Origin: Cutaneotrichosporon cavernicola
Lineage: Eukaryota > Basidiomycota > Tremellomycetes > Trichosporonales > Trichosporonaceae
Length of the DNA stretch: 64,000 bases
Direction of reading: 5' to 3'
NCBI RefSeq assembly: GCF_030864355.1
Contig: NC_083397.1
Span: 1,178,001 to 1,242,000 of the forward strand
The notes beneath the pieces are model-generated. The model was not told the origin of the DNA and did no database searches. It was given only the letters and a program-made list of their open reading frames with translations. Positions 1 to 10,372 of the stretch are shown piece by piece (position 1 is the stretch's first letter; every line of letters starts with the position of its first letter). Position numbers and translations under genes: made by a program.

Positions 1-822
1 CTTCTACGACAAGTACGCTTTAGAAGGGGAGGGCTGACGACAGGCAGCGCTTCGAGCGTGTCAAGTGGAAGACGATGTGGCTGAGTTCGTGGCCCGAGAA
101 ACCAGGGTCGGTGGGCTGGGATGCGGTACGTCAGCGGTGGGGAACAGAGCTAACATAAGAGCCAGACGCGCATCGCAACGTTCCTATCGCTCAAGGATAA
201 GTTCGGCGGCCACCTCGTACACGCAGTGTGCACTCATTACGACGACCAAGGCCTAGTCGCACGCGCGAAGAGCAGCCTCCTCATCCGCACCGCCATCCGG
301 GAGTGGGTCGAGGCTGTAGAACTGGAGACCAACGTGGTAGGGAAGAAACCCAAGGCGCCCGTCCTACTGTTTGGTGACTTCAACTCACCCCCCGACGAGG
401 ACGGCTACAAGAACATCACGTCATTTGGGCCCCTTAAGGCGCCGAGCTTCACTTTCCTTGACGCGTACACCCATCTGGCAGCACGGAGGCCGGGATACGA
501 CGCACAGAGCCGCCCGTACGGCCCGCACAAGACGTGGACTGGTTTCACGGCGCCGGGCCTCACGGACACCCAGCGTATCGACCTCGTCATGGCTGCAGCG
601 GACGAGGATGCGAAGAAGGGCACAGACGTTGCGCGCGGCGGATGGGTGTTTACCCAATATGCGTGTCTGGATAATTGGGTCGAGGAGGGGGACGCGGACG
701 GGTGGCAGGGACGGTGGAGTGACCACCGCGCTGTGAAGGCTACGCTTGCGCTGCGCAGTGAGAAGTGTTCTGAGGGTTATGACGACGAGCCCGCACCGGT
801 ACCCCACGTAGAACTGCGCTAG
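1..822 (+). CDS. Endonuclease/exonuclease/phosphatase (DNase I-like fold) protein, 3' part
   Basis: The gene enters from the left edge. Exons are 1..12, 44..125 and 160..822, separated by 31-nt and 34-nt introns ending ctgacgacag and ctaacataag; the joined frame is open to the stop at 820-822. Family hallmarks are visible: a conserved block ending CTHYDDQGLVARAKSS, the catalytic loop GDFNSPPDEDG, RIDLV and the terminal SDHRAV carrying the general-base histidine. These are the metal-dependent active-site motifs of the EEP superfamily (exonuclease III, DNase I, inositol phosphatases). The substrate cannot be told from this part; secreted or vacuolar DNase-like relatives are common in fungi. N-terminus, including any signal peptide, lies outside the window. 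Confidence 0.85.
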
Positions 823-935
823 AGCAGTGCAAATCATAGGCTGGCCGCCCCAGCGAACATGCAGAAACAAACGATGATGCATGAAGTAGTATCAATACAG
901 GCTCATGGCTGAAGCCAAGGTCTTATGAACGGTGA

Positions 936-2415
936 TTACGCTTTCTCCAACCGTGTCGCCTTGACCACGACGGGAATCATCTCGCCCGTGGCCAGCGGAT
1001 ACGGATGGTGTCCAAGGACAGGGAGGAGGTTGCGGAGGATGGCGGCGTGCGCAGTGACGCTAATGTCTGGGGTCAGCGCGCCCGCCCAAAACTCACAGGT
1101 GGAATAGTTGTTGGCCATGACGCGGTCCATCGCCCGCCGCATGCGCATCTGCATGTGCTCGTCGCTCTCGCGCTCGTCGGCGCGCCATAGCTCGTCGGCC
1201 TCGGTCATTGCCTCCTCTATCCGCATCATCGGAAAGCGGGTTGCGATAGCTGTCCGAGGACTACGTCTGTCGCAAGTGTGCGAGCCGTAGATCTCACGCC
1301 AGTCCTGATATCAGCCATCGTCGTGGTCACGCTCACCTCCCAGACCTCGGGGCAGCTGTACAACCCCTCCCATGAGTCGAGGAACGTCTGGCATGTGCGC
1401 GTGAGCGGCGACACGAACCATGTCATCTCGTCGATGGGCGCGCCAGCGTCCACCTCGCGGCCCCAGGCTCTCCGGACGGCACGAGCCTGCTCGTGGCCCA
1501 GGTCTGTGAGCTCCGGGTCAGGGCCCCATGTGAGCTCGCCGTCCGTAGTCTGGTATGTGTAGTGTTCTTCCCAGGCCTGCAGTTAGCGATCATGTAAGCG
1601 ATGCGTCTGCACACAATATCGACAAAACAGCGCCGACAGTACAGCTCAGGGTGAGTCCACCCCAAGCATTGGATGGTAGATACAACAGCAAGCGAGCCAG
1701 CGACTGGAAGCCGCTATCCGCTCAGATATTCCTCGGCCACAATCGCCACGACCCAGCCACAATGTTCAGCTCAAGACGGGGGCCACCCAAGGGAGCGATT
1801 GTCCCAATATCGAAACGACAGGCACACGCCAAGTGCTCCTCCTCATGATCCCAGAGCGGAATGCCACATTCCGCAGCCTGATGCCCCACCCCAAACATGC
1901 GGCAGACGGGCCGTCACGACCTCTCCCCAACACCCCACTTACATCGTGCCCGTACTTTGCAGCAGCAAAGTTATGCCATCCCTGCCCGTGCCGGCCCAGG
2001 AAAAGGACCTTGTACGCGACGCCGTCCCCCGCATTACGCTGGAGCTCGGACACGGCAGCGCGGAGGTTAGGCCACCGCTCGGCCGAGGTGTCGAGGAGGC
2101 CGAACGAGCGCTTAAGCTTTTTTAGAACAATGGAGCGGGGCATGGGATCAACATGAAATTGTGTCAGCGTCATACAAGTGCACTTTGGGAGCGTACGAGA
2201 ACGTCAAAGTCCACTTTCTTTGGACCCTCGGTCTGCAGGAAGAAGCCTTCGACCGCCTCGTAGAGGTAGGCGTGAGGGCGTTCCAGGTCGCCAGGCGAGG
2301 TGTCGGGCCCACCTGTCTCTGTGGCGGCCACTGGCGGCTGGTCAGGATGCAGGGCGTGCGGGACGTGCCCGCCGCGCGTGCTGGTGGCGTCGTGGTGTTC
2401 TGGGTCGAAGGGCAT
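936..2415 (-). CDS. Histidine phosphatase (phosphoglycerate mutase-like) protein
   Basis: Five exons (2197..2415, 1943..2116, 1337..1576, 1097..1304, 936..1066) give a 323-residue protein. The catalytic RHGQGWHN motif (the RHG phosphohistidine site) follows VLFLG, then WGPDPELTDLGHEQA, FVSPLTRTCQT (second conserved Arg), GSHTCDRR and YISVTAHAAI with the second catalytic His. This order is that of the fungal PMU1-like branch of the phosphoglycerate mutase superfamily; such proteins are generally phosphomonoesterases rather than glycolytic mutases. Introns are 80, 366, 32 and 30 nt. The 30-nt intron (1067..1096) is a stop-free multiple of three, and the 366-nt one (1577..1942) is very long for this locus. 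The first intron boundary (2117..2196) is the least certain. Start ATG has A at -3. Confidence 0.85.
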
Positions 2416-2674
2416 GATTGATAGGGGGAGTACAACAATGAAAGGTAGCCGCGGATAGACGTAGACTCTTGACTCGGACGTAAGGGTATGATGACATTGA
2501 CTCGGAGAGAGACCGGGCCGGGTTTAACAGTGTCCCTGTTGGGCCTCACCTTTGGCGATCCTCATCATTATTACACAACACATGTCAACGTGGTGGACGG
2601 GGTAGTCACCACATTGTGCAGCAGTTGCATAAACACTTCATAAAGCTGAGCCGTACCAATGGCCTGCCCATCGA

Positions 2675-4497
2675 CTAGCTCCACTTGGACCAATTGGCTG
2701 TAGCCTCGTCGAAACTGGCCTTGTGGTCAGCCACGCCGCTGCAGTTGGCCGCGGCCAGTTCGTTCGCCAGCGGCAACTCCTTCTCCAGCGCCTGTTGTCA
2801 GCTCTCCACAGGTTCAGCAGCTCACCTTGATGCGCTTCCGGTTCGCCGGGTGTGTACTGGTGATGTCAAATTTGCCACCTCCACCGCCCATCTCGCTCAT
2901 CCGTTCCCACACTTTGGGCGCCTCGCTCGGGTCGTAGCATGCCTTGGCCATGAGACGGAGGCCAATGTCGTCCGCCTCGGACTCGCTCGTGCGCGAGTTC
3001 GGCAGCTGGAGCATGAGAGTCACCAGTGCACGCGTAAGGCCCACATCCAGGCCGAGTGTCTCGAGGATGAAGCTAACGGCAAACAGCACCTTCATGTAGC
3101 TCATACGCTCGGCACCATGGCGCGCAACAACGTGCGAGATTTCGTGGCCCATCACCGTCGCCAGGCCACTGTCGTTGCCGGACACGGGTAGGATACCTGT
3201 GAACACGAAGATCTTACCACCTGTTATCAGCGTCATTCTCACACGGGATCGGGGATTTGGCGTTCTGGGGCCGCATGCCCCCCCCAGTCACCTCACAGGC
3301 ACGTACCAGGGATCACGAATGCGTTCATCGTCTTGCTGTCGTCGACAACGTACACCTTGCCTTCAGCGCCGTCCCCATCGAGTTAAAGCCTTCAGAACTC
3401 ACCTCCCACTCGGCATTTTCGTTCCCTTCCTCCGTTGCAGATATATTCCCCGGGCTCTCCATTCCTCCGCCCATGCCCCATGAGCCCATCACCTCCTCGA
3501 TGGTGCTCAGGGTGTGGCCTTCCTTCACCCTCCCCAAGCCGTTGCGCTCGACGATCCGCTTTGCGATCTCGCGCACACGTCGTGTGACGGGATGGTTGGG
3601 AGGGAGAAGCTGGCCCTGAAGCTGGGCCATGGTTTCAGAGTAGGTTGCCTGGCCAATCTAGCGTTAGTTACGGCAAGGGCGTTCATGATTCTCCTCGAGA
3701 CGTTCTGGCGTGTTCCAATTCCGTCACTCCGAGCACCATCCGCTTCGTCCTCCAATTCTTCAACCTCCGTAGCATTGTCTCTCGAGGACGTCAGGCTCCT
3801 CACTAGCCCCAGCTCCTCTTACACCTCCGCTCTGGCCGCAGCCTCGTTCCGCACAAGAAGTGCCTCTGCAGGTGACTACCTCCACTTAATCTCGTACCCT
3901 CTCATAACCTCGGTGACCTCCTCGGTCAATCTCTTGACCCTCACAACCGCTGCCTTTCACACTACCTCGCCCTCTAGCAGGAAATCCCTTCCAATTCTCG
4001 GTCTGTGCGTGTATCCCTGGACAGTCCGCGGGACTGGAATTGCACCCAATCCCACTCAGACACCCCTGGCATACTCCAGAGCAGACATGCATGCACTCAC
4101 CTCGCTCTCCTGCTCGGGGGAGCAGTCCATGAACCTCAGTCGTCCGGTGACTGGCACTCGCTCGAGGCTGTTGTCAGCGCACCCTTCTCCCGCTTCCTTC
4201 TCGACCCGCCACAACGCACTGGGCCACATAGTAGATGACACCGCCGCCAATCAGCACCCCGTAGATCACCATGCCGCGGTCACCGCCGACGCGGCGCCGC
4301 ACATAGTTCACTGCATTGTCTGAGGAATTGGGCTGCCCTGACGAGCGGGTGTCGAAGCGCCGGTACTCGACGGAGCGGCGAGACGTGGAGGAAATTGGAC
4401 GGCGCAATGCTTGCAGCCCCGAGCGCTGGGATGGTGCAGCGGCACGGGGAACGGAGCGGACGGTTGCGCGCGCTGCGGCGAACAGCGGCCTAAACAT
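2675..4497 (-). CDS. OMA1: Mitochondrial inner-membrane metalloendopeptidase OMA1 (peptidase M48)
   Basis: Six exons (4220..4497, 4101..4167, 3403..3657, 3307..3355, 2826..3220, 2675..2791) encode 386 residues. The N-terminus (MFRPLFAAARATVRS) is Arg-rich and lacks acid residues, as in mitochondrial presequences, with RPISST near a likely cleavage site. A hydrophobic segment (VIYGVLIGGGVIYYVA) precedes VTGRLRFMDCSPE, typical of OMA1. Zinc ligands are in GHEISHVVARH (HExxH, about residues 242-246) and ESEADDIG; THPANRKRI closes the domain. OMA1 cleaves OPA1/Mgm1-type substrates and takes part in inner-membrane stress response. Joining exon 2 to exon 3 across a 443-nt intron (3658..4100) restores the family alignment without gap. 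An upstream in-frame ATG at 4602 exists but adds non-presequence residues; 4497 is preferred. Confidence 0.93.
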
Positions 4498-4757
4498 TAT
4501 CGGGGTAATGAGCGATGACGAAGAGGCTTGCTGATCGGCAGATCCTACTTGATCAATCAGTGGAGGACTGCATTGCCACATGATACCGCCCGCGCCTATC
4601 AAAGATCATGTTCAAATTAGGCGCCGTTGAGATTAGCTCCCGCACCTTCCCCACCCTGTGTCGTCACCACCACCGCACGCCGGCGTCACCTCGATCCACC
4701 ACCACATCAGATCACTGCCATCGCGATCGCGCCGTCACACACTGCGGCACCTACAGC

Positions 4758-6324
4758 ATGCCGTCTGATCTCTCTTACTGGATCCTCGCTGTTCCCCAGC
4801 ACGACGGTGATCCGGCCTCGGTCCTCGAGGCAGTCCGCCGCGCGACGGGCGGCAACACGACATGCGGCGGATGGGCGATTCCCGAGCTCAAGGCAAGCAG
4901 TCCCACCTTCTCCGCTAACCGCAGGCCGGGACGCTCTCGTCGCTCCTGACGCTCTCAGACCAGCTGCCCAAGTTTGACTCGGCGTTCACGAGCGTCGTGT
5001 CCAAGCTGCTCGACCAGCTGCGCTCGCTCGTGGGCGAGGACAAGGCGCGCCTCGCGCAGCACGCGCGTGTCAATGACCGCCCCGTCGAGGAGTACCTCCT
5101 GCCCGACGCGCAAGGTCCGTCTACCTGGCGCTGGGACAAGGGGCGCTGGGGTGAGGATGGCAAGGTCGGCGACGTCATGGCGTCTCTCGTGAGCGAGATG
5201 CACACGGTCGAGACAACGCAGAAGGCCAAGGCACAGGCTTACAACCTCGCCAAGGGCGCGCTCAACACGCTCCAGCGGAAACAGCTGGGGAACCTTTCGC
5301 AGCGGTCGCTGATGGATGTCGTTAAGAAGGGCGACATTGTCGAGAACTCGGAGTTCCTTGAGACGCTGCTCGTTGCCGTCCCAAAGTGAGTCGGGTGGGC
5401 GGTTGGGGCTGGGGTTGCGATTCGAGAGCGGCGTACTGACGTGCAGGAACAGCGTCAAGGACTGGTTTGAGAAGTATGAGCGCCTTTCCACCATGGTTGT
5501 CCCGCGCAGCTCGCAGTGAGTTTCATATGTGGGCAGCGAAGCATTGTCGCACTGTCTCATGAGAAGCGATGCTGACATGCACCTCCACCTGCCCATGTCA
5601 ACATCTTATTGGCACCGTCATGACTTTGCCTCTCCAATCCCTTCGCCCGCTCCGTCGTCTCTGCTGTCATATTGGCTTCGTTACGCCGATCCAGGGAGCT
5701 CGCCAAGGACAACGACTTTGTCCTGATGACCGTCACCATCTTCAAGAAGATGCACGACGATTTTGTGCACAAGGCGCGCGAGAACAAGTGAGCTGCCTTC
5801 GATGTATCCAAGCTGACCCCAGGTTCATCGTGCGCGACTTCAAGTGGGAGGACGAGGGGCTCGTGAACCAGAAGAAGGAGCTGGCCAAGCTCGAGAAGGA
5901 GGAGAAGGAGCTTTGGGTGCGCACAACTCTGGACGCCGCTGACGCCAGACCGAGCTGCTGCGTCTCACGCGGATAAACTTCTCCGAGGCGTACCAGCTGC
6001 TGGCCCACCTCAAAACTGTGCGCCTGTTTGTGGAGAGTGTGCTGCGCTACGGCCTGCCCGCAGAGTATGCTGGCGTGATCGTCAAGGTATGTTATCGCCC
6101 AGAGCTGCGAGCTACCGTGCACCCACCCTGACGCACAGCCCGAGCCCAAGACGGCCGTCAAGACGCTCAAGCAGCTGTCGGCACGGTTTAACTACCTCGC
6201 CACGGGCAAGGACAAGGAGGCCAAATTGGTGCACGCCGACGACATGGTGGGAGAATGGGCCAACGTGATGGAACAGGAGTACTACGACTTTGTGCTGTTT
6301 GAGATACCCAAGGTTGATTTTTAG
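4758..6324 (+). CDS. VMA5: V-type proton ATPase subunit C
   Basis: Seven exons (4758..4892, 4925..5385, 5447..5515, 5695..5787, 5823..5916, 5949..6086, 6139..6324) give 391 residues, the usual length for subunit C. Recognisable blocks are SDLSYWILAVPQ at the N-terminus, PSTWRWDKGRWG, YNLAKGALNTLQRKQLGNLS, MTVTIFKKMHDDF, the Lys/Glu coiled segment around KKELAKLEKEEKELW, RLFVESVLRYGLP and a C-terminus of EYYDFVLFEIPK type. Subunit C bridges the V1 stator stalks to Vo and controls reversible V1-Vo assembly at vacuolar membranes. Intron 1 (4893..4924, 32 nt) begins AAG|GCAAGC, a GC-AG donor; reading through gives a frameshift and stop, so it must be removed. Divergent from OMA1 across 260 bp. 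Confidence 0.95.
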
Positions 6325-6493
6325 ATGTCGCCAAGAGCGATGCATGTTGTGAATGTGCTCTGGGTGAAACGTGAGTCTAGTGCTTGGCCATCACCCAGCT
6401 CACCCGCCATGTTCGCCCGCCAAGTCCGAACGGGGACATGTACCGGCAACTAGCGGCATGGGCAAGTGCCGGATTCACGGCCCGCTGAGCCGC

Positions 6494-6500
6494 TATATAT
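6494..6500 (+). promoter_or_regulatory. Candidate TATA box upstream of the polyol dehydrogenase
   Basis: TATATAT lies 92-98 bp before the ATG at 6592, followed by a C/T-rich stretch up to the start. Position and composition fit a fungal TATA element of a regulated metabolic gene; this is inference from sequence only. Confidence 0.4.
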
Positions 6501-6591
6501 GTCAAGTCCTCATCTCTCCAGATTACCATCTCATCGCACACCTCCTTGCTCTCATCACTTTTCTCGTCTCTCGCCGTCTCTTATCATCACA

Positions 6592-7884
6592 ATGACTGAT
6601 TTCCACCACCTTGTCAAGACGAACCCGGCCCAGGTCGTGGCCCTCGACCTCCCTCCCAACCTGTCAACAGTGCTCCTCAAGAAACATACGATCAGTGTTG
6701 AGCCCCGGCCGCTCCCAGTCCTGCAGCCTGATGGCGTGCTTGTGCGAGTCATTGCCTCTGGTATCTGCGGATCAGACTTACACAACTTCAGTGCGGGTGG
6801 GGTGGGCGGACGGCCCGTCCTCGAGCCACTGGTTATGGGACACGAGAGCGCGGGCGAGGTCATTGCCGTCGGCGACATGGTGACGACGCACAAGGTCGGA
6901 GACCGTGTTGCGAGTGAGCCAAAGATCCGGATCCATCCCATCTTTCTTCCCTTCTATGCCTTCTAACGTCAGTCGAGCCGGGCCTCCCATGCCGCAGATG
7001 CGCCAACTGCAAGATCGGCCGTATCAACATCTGCCTGAACGCGCGCTACTGCGGCGCGCCAGGTAGCGTGGGATCGCTTTCCAAGTTCTTCGCCCTTCCC
7101 GCTGATATGGCTCCTCATCTCCCAGACGGCCTGAGCTGGGAAGAGGCCGGGAGCGTGCAGCCGCTCGCGGTGGGCGTGGCGATCGGGATCCGCGCCGACA
7201 TCCGTGCACACCAGACCGTCGCCGTGATCGGGTGCGGGCCAATCGGGCTGATCGCGGCCGCCGTGTGCCGGGCGTATGGCGTGAGCCAGATCGTGGGGTT
7301 CGATATCAACCCGAAGCGTGTGGCGTTTGCGCAAGGATACGTGTCGGGCGGAGCGCAGGTATTTGACAGCGTGTTCCTCGTCGATGACCTGCCAACGCAG
7401 GCTAATGGTACCGCCAACGGCCATGATGAGCATCCCGTCGGAGATATCAAGTTTGAGGCAGCGAAGATCCGGGCGGCCAAGTACCTCGCCAAGGCGGGGC
7501 TTGACGCGGACGGCGTCGACCGCGTCATCGAGGCCAGTGGGGCTGAAGATGCCGGACTCCTCGGCATCGCGATTGCCCGACAGGGTGCTACTTGTGAGCT
7601 AACGAAACAACTGAGCTGAGCCAGACCTCGCCGTCGGCCTCGGCCACCACCAGACCATGACGTTCCCAACCCTCGCCGTGACCAACAAGGAAATCGACGT
7701 CAAGGGCATCACGCGGTACACGTCTCCGTGCTTCCCGCACGCGCTGGATCTGCTGCGCCGCGGCGCAGTCGACCTCAAGCCGCTGATTACGCGCACATTC
7801 CCCCTCTCGCAGAGCCAGGAGGCATTTGAAGCGGTCGAAGGCGGAAACGAGATCAAAGTCATCATCATGAATCAAGAAACTTAG
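6592..7884 (+). CDS. Zinc-dependent medium-chain dehydrogenase, sorbitol/xylitol/arabinitol dehydrogenase-like
   Basis: Three exons (6592..6913, 6973..7593, 7625..7884) encode 400 residues. The catalytic zinc site is in SGICGSDLHNF and GHESAGEVIAVG; the structural zinc lobe has four cysteines in CRRCANCKIGRINIC; the Rossmann motif is VIGCGPIGLIAA followed by GFDINPKR (acidic residue after the second strand, favouring NAD). The C-terminus LSQSQEAFEAVEGGNEIKVII is typical for polyol dehydrogenases. It would oxidise sorbitol, xylitol or L-arabinitol to the ketose; which one cannot be decided. A loop of about 20 residues after the second cofactor strand (NGTANGHDEHPVG) is longer than usual. Introns are 59 and 31 nt. 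The leader contains a TATA-like element. Confidence 0.88.
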
Positions 7885-8414
7885 AAGGCTTAGGATATGG
7901 TGAGCATGTATTGGGTTTCAAGGGTCGGGGAAGCGAGCAGAAGTCCGCGGAGGCCGAGTAATCCCCGTTTTCGCGCTCCTGCGTCTCCCCATATCCCAAC
8001 CCTCTCGTCCGAGGCGAGCGGATCGAGGGTACTGTGCCCCGGTCTGTGCCCAACGTGACCGGCAGTTGGCGCAGGTCCCGCCTTGGTATTGCGTGGATTC
8101 CCATGCCGGGCGGGATGTTTGAGTGCGTTGTGACAGCCCCTCGCACATTCATTTCCTGATCGCAAACAGGGAGATAGAAACATGACCGGTACAGGAGTAT
8201 GGTAAAAGGAAAGAGAAGGGACTGCCGACTAGAACACACAAGAGATCAGGATACGAGAACGAGAAAGTGAACGAGAAGCCAACACACGGACCGCTACATC
8301 TGCACCCAATACCAACACAAATCGAATACAACAACTACAGTTGGTAATCCCACAAACAGCCACCATCAGCCACCGCACGTGCCGCTCCAGCCGTGAGCGA
8401 TACCCGTCGTGCGC
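7885..8414. other. Intergenic stretch between convergent genes
   Basis: 530 bp between the stop of the polyol dehydrogenase and the stop of the unknown gene on the other strand. It should contain both 3' untranslated regions. No conserved ORF, RNA gene or notable repeat was seen. Confidence 0.6.
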
Positions 8415-9185
8415 CTATTCGTGTGCGGAGCGATACACTTCGATCCTGGCGTCAGCTGAGTCGTTGCGTTTCTCGAGTATGGGCATGGGCAGACTCACTT
8501 CCGATCCCCGCCCTGCCACACGATACGGATGAGACCCTCCACGTCCTTCTCGAAGACGTTGGTCCACGTCGAGCCTGTGACAACATTGAGAATTGTGTAC
8601 TTTTGCTCCCTGCCACGGAATTCGCCTGTGCGGTGATTGTGCCATGCGACCTGCGGGGACACTGCGAGCCGAGTAACAGAAGAACGGAAGTAAAGGTGCC
8701 CAAAAGAGGAGAGTCTCAGTTGTAGTCCTAGTGATCCGGAGGCTCGACTCACTGTTCAGCTCGTACATGTACGTCACGAGGGCTTGGTGAAGTATCTGCC
8801 ACTGGCTGCGGTTGTCAAGGTGCCCAGCAAAGTAAAAGGACGTGCACTGGGTCAGCTCGGTCGGGCGAGGACGTACAGTGCGTGACTCGCATACTGGTCC
8901 TGGTCGTTGGCCTGGGGGTGGTGCCGGTGGGAGGATGTCGAGGAGGTCCAGCTGCTGAGATGGCTTTTCCTCAACAGGCAAGAGGGGAGGGATGTCGTCC
9001 TCGCCGACGACTGGGATAGTCAGAGCCGGGGGAGGAGGAGGGGTCTCGAGCAGGTCGCTCTCGGCAGAGCTTGAAGAGCGTGCTCGGCGCCGACGTGGCC
9101 TTGCCGCAGGACGTCTGGAACGGGGATTCCTCTCCGCCTTGGCTTTAGTGTTCTTGATATTCTTGAGTCTAGTATCCTTGCCCAT
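8415..9185 (-). CDS. Unknown basic, proline-rich protein
   Basis: Four exons (8877..9185, 8753..8846, 8499..8625, 8415..8445) give 186 residues; I do not recognise the family. The N-terminal third is strongly basic (MGKDTRLKNIKNTKAK, then Arg/Pro clusters such as RPRRRRAR followed by a Ser run), suggesting a nuclear localisation or nucleic-acid contact. A proline/acid linker contains QLDLLDILPP, which resembles a clathrin-box-like motif by chance or design. The C-terminal half (CTSFYFAGHLDNRSQWQIL ... WTNVFEKDVEGLIRIVWQ) looks like a small folded domain. Introns are 30, 127 and 53 nt; the 30-nt intron 8847..8876 is stop-free and in frame, so a ten-residue insertion isoform is possible. The acceptor at 8626 was chosen by phase. 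Confidence 0.6.
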   Translation of the reverse strand: MGKDTRLKNIKNTKAKAERNPRSRRPAARPRRRRARSSSSAESDLLETPPPPPALTIPVVGEDDIPPLLPVEEKPSQQLDLLDILPPAPPPGQRPGPVCESRTVRPRPTELTQCTSFYFAGHLDNRSQWQILHQALVTYMYELNSESSLRITRTTTETLLFWAPLLPFFCYSARSVPAGRMAQSPHRRIPWQGAKVHNSQCCHRLDVDQRLREGRGGSHPYRVAGRGSEVSLPMPILEKRNDSADARIEVYRSAHE

Positions 9186-10372
9186 GATGTAGTGCGAGTG
9201 TTGGTACCGAGGTGACAAATGCGGGAAGGGTGAGGTGACGATGAGGTGAGCGGGGATCATGAGGGTCATATACCCCACAGGTATGTCCCACAGGCATGTC
9301 AGTCACTGATATCATGCGTTTCATCTGGGCCCATGGGGACATGACGGCCATGGCGTGTTTGCTCAGACTCAACTGAGGGAAAGGGGGTGAGGAATGCCGG
9401 CGGCGACGGGTCATGAGTGTTTCGGGGCAGTGCGGTTAGCCAGGGTGAGCAGAAGGAGTGAGCTGAGGGTGAGAAGGATGGTTCCGGAGGGAGACGGCTC
9501 GTGCAGTGGCGCCGGTAAGGGGAGGCGTGTACCCCGTGACTTTGTGGCGCCGAGATTGCAGCAACAAGTCGTGTCGGGGGATAGGGATACTTGGGGGTAT
9601 GCATGGGGTATGTCTGGAGGATGAGAGGATGAGAGGATGAGAGGATGAGAGGATGAGAGGATGAGATGATCGAGAGGGTGGGAGAGTTGTGTGGAGCCTG
9701 TTCAGTGACTATTGTCCAGAAGTGGCGTTGTGTGGTGCGCATAGACCTTGACTCTGTTACCGCCAGTCGGAATGGATGCTGACGCGACTCGACAACGCCA
9801 TCATCATCCTTATTTCTCCTGTCATGTTCTCATTCCTCACCTCGTCCTCCTAATCGATCACCACACAAAACCAGGCACGCCCACACCCATCGCTTGTGTA
9901 AAGAGGTAAACCCGCACGTCAGGCTATCCCCACTCCATGTACCCATTCCGCAATGCTTGGCCAACGAGGCGCCATTCCCGGATGCCGTACTGTGCTCCCG
10001 CGCATGTATTTATACAGTATATGTTCCCGTATGCATGGATCTGCAGATGAGCTGCGGATAGGTAGACCTTTTCACTATGTGTCGTTGCCAGGCGACCAGG
10101 CAACCGACCCAATATCCAGGTGCAGGTGAGTTAAATTAGTCAATTGGCCAAGAACAGAACACACGTTTGTTAAATTAAAACCCCTTCCACTATCTCCCTC
10201 CACATCACCCCTCCCACACTCTCACCTTCCCTCACCACCCAGTATCCCAGTCAGTAACCACAGGCCAACTTGCCAACAACCTCGGTTCCGTTCTATGTAT
10301 TCAGCTCCTCTATTCACTCACTTGCTCACTCACTCGTTCAGCAGCTCACACGACCACTCGTCTCGCCTCGCC
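9186..10372. other. Divergent intergenic region with an 8-bp minisatellite
   Basis: About 1.2 kb separating divergent starts. It holds an 8-bp tandem repeat at 9619-9668 and AT-richer patches near 10130-10180. The ORFs here are made of the repeat or random sequence; no gene was seen. Presumed promoters of the flanking genes. Confidence 0.6.
9619..9668 (+). repeat. Minisatellite, unit GGATGAGA x about 6
   Basis: Six consecutive near-perfect copies of an 8-bp unit, the last one degenerate (GGATGAGATGATC). It lies in the divergent promoter region and creates a repeated peptide in a spurious reverse-strand ORF. Confidence 0.95.

Noticed and set aside
3658..4100. snoRNA inside the long OMA1 intron
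   Set aside because: No RTGATGA/CTGA box pair or clear H/ACA arrangement was seen on either strand; left as an open question only.
9299..9742. Minus-strand ORF with repeated SSSHPLIL peptide
   Set aside because: The peptide repeat is a by-product of the 8-bp minisatellite.
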